A stretch of DNA of 64,000 nt, taken from Apus apus. Lineage: Eukaryota; Chordata; Aves; Apodiformes; Apodidae. How positions within the stretch are numbered: the stretch's first letter is position 1; each line of letters begins with the position of its first letter. The stretch lies in contig NC_067283.1 of NCBI RefSeq assembly GCF_020740795.1, positions 46,613,659 to 46,677,658 on the forward strand. Reading direction: 5' to 3'. The position numbers and the translations under genes are program-made. The notes beneath the pieces are model-generated. The model was not told the origin of the DNA. It did no database searches and saw nothing but the letters and a program-made list of their open reading frames with translations. Shown one piece after another: positions 60,237-64,000 of this stretch.

Positions 60237-63227
60237 CTTACTTCAATGGTCCCTCATGTTCTTGTTGGCAGACTATACGAATGGATTCACTTTCTGAGTA
60301 TTTACCAAGAAATGTAATTGGCTGTCAAGGAAAGATTAATGCTTTCTCACTCCCGCATTTGTGCTCTGTTTGAATGCACAGAAAAGATGATCAGAAACTC
60401 ATGGGTGCAGGCACTTGATTTGAGCTTGTGTAAAATCTTTTAACTTGCAACTCTTTTCTTGTTCTCTCTACCTCTGAGCAACAAGCAGAAAAATCTGGCT
60501 GTGGAAGGGCTTGTTTCTTGAGTATTTGTATATATTTCAGCCAGAAGTCTACCTTTGCAACACTGGAACTATTTATCTGGGCTGAAATCTCTACCTCTTA
60601 AATCCCCCATCTCAGGCACTCAATGAATGCTGTCCTTTTCACTTTGATATTCCCTTACAGGGCAATGAGCAGTGGTCTCGTGATGCTTCCTGACACATTC
60701 ACTGCAAATATTAACAACAGTCTCCTTTTAGCTGAGACAACCATGTAACTTCTTAGATGACATGAAAACTGTCTCTTAAAATGCTTTTCTGTTCCAAATA
60801 AATTGTGTTTGCCTACAGTAAAGGTCATGTGCCAAAATATTGCCGGAACCAAAAATATTCTGCTTGGTGGGGCAGACAAAGTATTCCAGGTAAACAAATT
60901 ATTTATGTTGAGTATCTGAATCACAGGCTTTTCCTGCTGAAAAATAAGCTTTACAGATGTATGGAACTAATGAAACCTGCAAAGTTTGCTTCTTCCCCTG
61001 CAAGTCTTGGAACAGAATGGGAGAATACCCACTTCCTTACTCCTATTCCCATCGGCTCAAACTAGACTGAGGGTCTGTAAAGCTAAAAGGCTCTCCATCT
61101 GCCACCTAAATTACAGAGCAAGGGATTCCTTGCTGAGCTGCATGGAGAAAGAAATGTGTGTCTCCGTCTTTTGGTGTGAATTCTCAAGTGCTCTGTAAGG
61201 GCTGAGCCAAACAATGATTTAGATAGGAAGAGCTAAAAATCAACCTCAAATGAGTCTGCCAAGCAGATCTAGACCTGCTTATGGATCCTCTCCTTCTCAA
61301 TGAAAGCCACTTCCCCAATGATGTGTCTGTGGTTTTTAATCACTGCCAGGGTAGAATGAGGTGCTTTAGATGGGACCACTTCTGGCTGTGCCGTTTGTTA
61401 CCCTGGCTGACCATTGCCTGTTGTCAACTGCTGGAAACAAAGGCCTCTTTTCGGAATAGTACTGCCTTAATCTTGTTTACCAGCAAGTATCTCTGGCTTT
61501 TTTCAGTAAGCTGCTGATGAATGGAGTGTGAGTGTATGGGGGATGAAGCAGTTTGTTTCAGGGTTCTGCCTAATTTACTTCTACAACTACAAGCCTTAAA
61601 TGTGAGGCTCTAAAATAATCAGAGAACTTCAACTTCTGATGTCTGTGTGAGATAATGGCTTCAGTCACTTGAAACTGAGCACAGTTTGACAGCAAGGGAA
61701 GGAATGAGGGGAAGGTGAAGTGAGCCTTCTTGGATGGAAGCTCTTAGATGCTCCAGAAATCATGGTGTAGACTTTTAAATCTCCAGTTCAGTCCCAAATG
61801 ACTTGACTTTAATAGTCCGTCCAAACCCATTTGGCATTCCTTTCACGTCCTGCAGGGCATTCAGATTTCACAAGCATTTGTTGTGCTACCTCATTAATTT
61901 GAAAGACTGTTCTTAATCCAAAGAATAAATTGATTAAATTTTACGAAGGTTGATCTTTGATAACAAAGCTGAGGGTGCTCCAAATAAATCAAGTATAGAA
62001 AGTCACAAATACGTTACTTTTCTAAGAGAATCAGTGCAAAAGAAATAAGCTATGTCATGCTCTTTGTTGGGATTGTCCAAGACAGTGCTCAGTGATCTTT
62101 TATATTACAATGGACTCTTGTTTATAGTAGAAGCTGTTTGAATTTCTTCTTTCTGAATATAGTGCAGCCACTGACCTTCTATCTTACACTCTCAGGCAAA
62201 TGTTCTGGAGGAGTGAGAGCTGTATTTCCGTTCCCAATTAGTACTACCCCATGCCACGTGGGAAAGCTCCCCATACCTGTTTCTGTCTCATCCAGCATAT
62301 ATTTTAGCTTCAATGATGTCTGGAGTCTTTCCTCTGTATAGTTGTTTGGGCATTTTCCTAACTTAGGTAGCTTTGGGCATTCACAGTGAGTTGTCTCAGT
62401 GGTCATACCTCCTCTGTGAAGGAGCTACATGCCATGGTATTTGCTGGGGTGCTGTTCTGCTGGCCATACAGATGAGAGACATGGTGGAGTGCATTACATG
62501 GCTCCCTCCTGCTTCTTCACTTCTGTAAATCATCAGTGTAGAAAGGGAAAGGGGTATGGTTCCCACCTAGGTCCCATCCGACATAGGGCCAAGACCTACT
62601 TGAATCCTGAAGACGGGAAGCATGGCCATGCTTTGAAATTTATCCATAATCTGTGACAGCTATATATTTTCCCAGTGCAACAATCTCCAGGTACCTCAAC
62701 ACTATGTCTATGGCACTTACTGAGAAATGCAGTACAACAGCCAAGGATTGAGTTGGTCTTGAATTGTTCCCAGGATGTACCCATGGTAGACTGGAATTCC
62801 TGCCCGTGAACAGCAGGGGCTGATCCTTCTCCATAAGGGAGAAAAGAGATGGGAGTGAGCACAACAACAAAGCAGGTAGGGGCAGGAGCCTTGGGATGGG
62901 TTGGGGAGCCTCTGCTGAATCTCCTTGCAGCTGAGCTCCAAGGCTCTCCAAAGCTTCTCAAACAGTTATTTTCTCAGAAAGCTGGCCTTAAATGCAGGCA
63001 GCTCAACTCCCAGGATGAGTAAAATGTGTGCTCCAGACACAGTACTGTGCAAGCAGATGTTTGCAACCTCAATCTGAAGTAGTTTTGTTTGCCTGAGGGA
63101 CTACTACACCGTAACTGCTCTGAACAGATTCCCTGAGGGTGTATCTTAGGCCATCATTTAAATTGTTGGAAAAGGTACTGAGTATTAGCACAAGTGATAA
63201 CCTCACATTGAACCGTTTACTGGGCCA
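60237..63227. other. Intergenic, no gene seen
   Basis: About 3 kb with no recognisable exon, CR1 or LTR. Overlapping minus-strand open frames at 62.60-62.96 kb (up to 121 codons) show no known motif. Confidence 0.65.
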
Positions 63228-63644
63228 TGAGGGCACTTACAGTCCTTAATGACTCTGAGAAGCCTCACCTGGGGCCTCCACCTTTGCCTTCTGCCTATGA
63301 TCCCAGGAACTCTATTTAAGCTCAGGCTTGGGCCTTCAGTCCTGCCCTCAGCTATGTAACAGGTATATGTGTAACCTGTCTCCAGTTGTGTCTCCTTGAG
63401 GGATTTTGGGCCAGCGCTTTTGGTTGCTTGTCTCTGGTCCTTTCTCTTGGATGGGTATGGGACCTATGTTGCAACATTATCTCCTGCCCTGTTTCTGGCC
63501 TTGACTCCTGTGTGAGTCCCCAGTGTGGACCCTGGTTTATTACCTTGTCTTGTCTGGGACTGTCAAGGGACCCTGTTACTACCACTGTGCTGCCTGCCAA
63601 ATTCAAACCCTCTGAGAATGTGCCCTGGTGAGTGAGGGCACTTA
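63228..63644. mobile_element. Probable 393-bp transposable insert bounded by 12-bp direct repeats (family unknown)
   Basis: TGAGGGCACTTA occurs at 63228-63239 and again at 63633-63644, bounding a more GC-rich 393-bp segment that differs in composition from its surroundings. Inside it is a TATTTAAG box (63313-63320) with GGCTTGGGCCTTCAG about 10 bp later, followed by repeated CTGTCTC/CTTGTCT-type stretches. The direct repeats look like a target-site duplication. There is no poly-A tail and no TG...CA LTR ends. I have a vague memory of similar avian interspersed sequence but cannot name it. Confidence 0.5.
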
Positions 63645-64000
63645 AAATATTGTGGCCACATTTGGTTCCTGGCTTGTTATCCCTTGTGGAGCTTCTCTGT
63701 TCTTGCTGCTCTCCCAGAGGTAAAGTGAAACTGAGGAGCTGTCAGTCTTCTTGTAATGAGTAAAAAGTTAGGATGTCCTTTTGTATAAAAAGGACAAGAA
63801 AATCTGCAGAGAATATAAATGAGCAATAAAGGATAATATTAAAGGGGAGGAATAAGCAGTTCCAGTTGCTAAGTACTTACTACTCTGCATCTGATCTAGA
63901 TTTTATGTGTGCAAATTGTCTTTCGCAGTAAGTTTTTGACAGTAATATGTACTCCAACAGTCCCTTTCCAACACTGTATTTTCTGCTGTTATTCTCCTCA
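63645..64000. other. Intergenic end of the window, nothing recognised
   Basis: A short AT-rich stretch with no supported feature. Confidence 0.6.

Noticed and set aside
62179..62406. 75-codon minus-strand frame that looked protein-like
   Set aside because: No family could be recognised and there is no splice-site context; it is too short to support.
1..64000. CRISPR arrays, bacterial operons, riboswitches, tRNA or rRNA genes
   Set aside because: The spliced vertebrate genes, CR1 elements and LTRs show eukaryotic nuclear DNA. No regular spacer-repeat array or recognisable structural RNA gene was seen, although a covariance-model search was not possible.

Overview
The window is nuclear DNA from a bird. 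It holds the 3' end of TRAK1 on the + strand and the complete CCK (cholecystokinin) gene on the - strand. Several CR1 LINE fragments and avian-type ERV LTRs are scattered around them. The 130-residue preprocholecystokinin resembles chicken CCK from memory but differs at a number of positions, so a non-galliform bird is likely; I cannot name the species. The convergent TRAK1(+)/CCK(-) order matches the order known from human 3p22.

Layout. 1-3396 is TRAK1 intron. Three TRAK1 coding exons follow (3397-3612, 12138-12240, 17078-17876), with intact splice sites and matching phases. The first can also be read through its donor into 79 more codons ending at 3851, which looks like a conserved short-isoform tail. 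The TRAK1 3' UTR probably runs from 17877 to about 18.8-20.1 kb. 20.1-26.2 kb is the tail-to-tail intergenic interval. CCK occupies about 26.2-32.8 kb: 3' UTR, terminal coding exon (26455-26591), 4.4 kb intron, first coding exon (30964-31219), 1.5 kb intron, non-coding first exon (about 32709-32785), and a TATA-like box plus CRE/TRE-like site at 32807-32856. The promoter lies in a CpG-rich island of about 1.8 kb (32.43-34.23 kb).

From 34.2 to 64 kb I find no host protein-coding exon. The interval holds CR1 fragments (34.2, 51.5, 52.5 and 54.7 kb), a solo LTR with a 5-bp target-site duplication (44209-45214), a diverged LTR (about 59.3-60.2 kb), an unidentified 393-bp insert bounded by 12-bp direct repeats (63240-63632), and microsatellites.

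The two genes are functionally unrelated. TRAK1 is a mitochondrial motor adaptor and CCK is a secreted brain and gut peptide. I found no new gene system. The best leads are the TRAK1 read-through isoform, the CCK promoter within a wide CpG island, the related LTR copies, and the unidentified insert near the right end.
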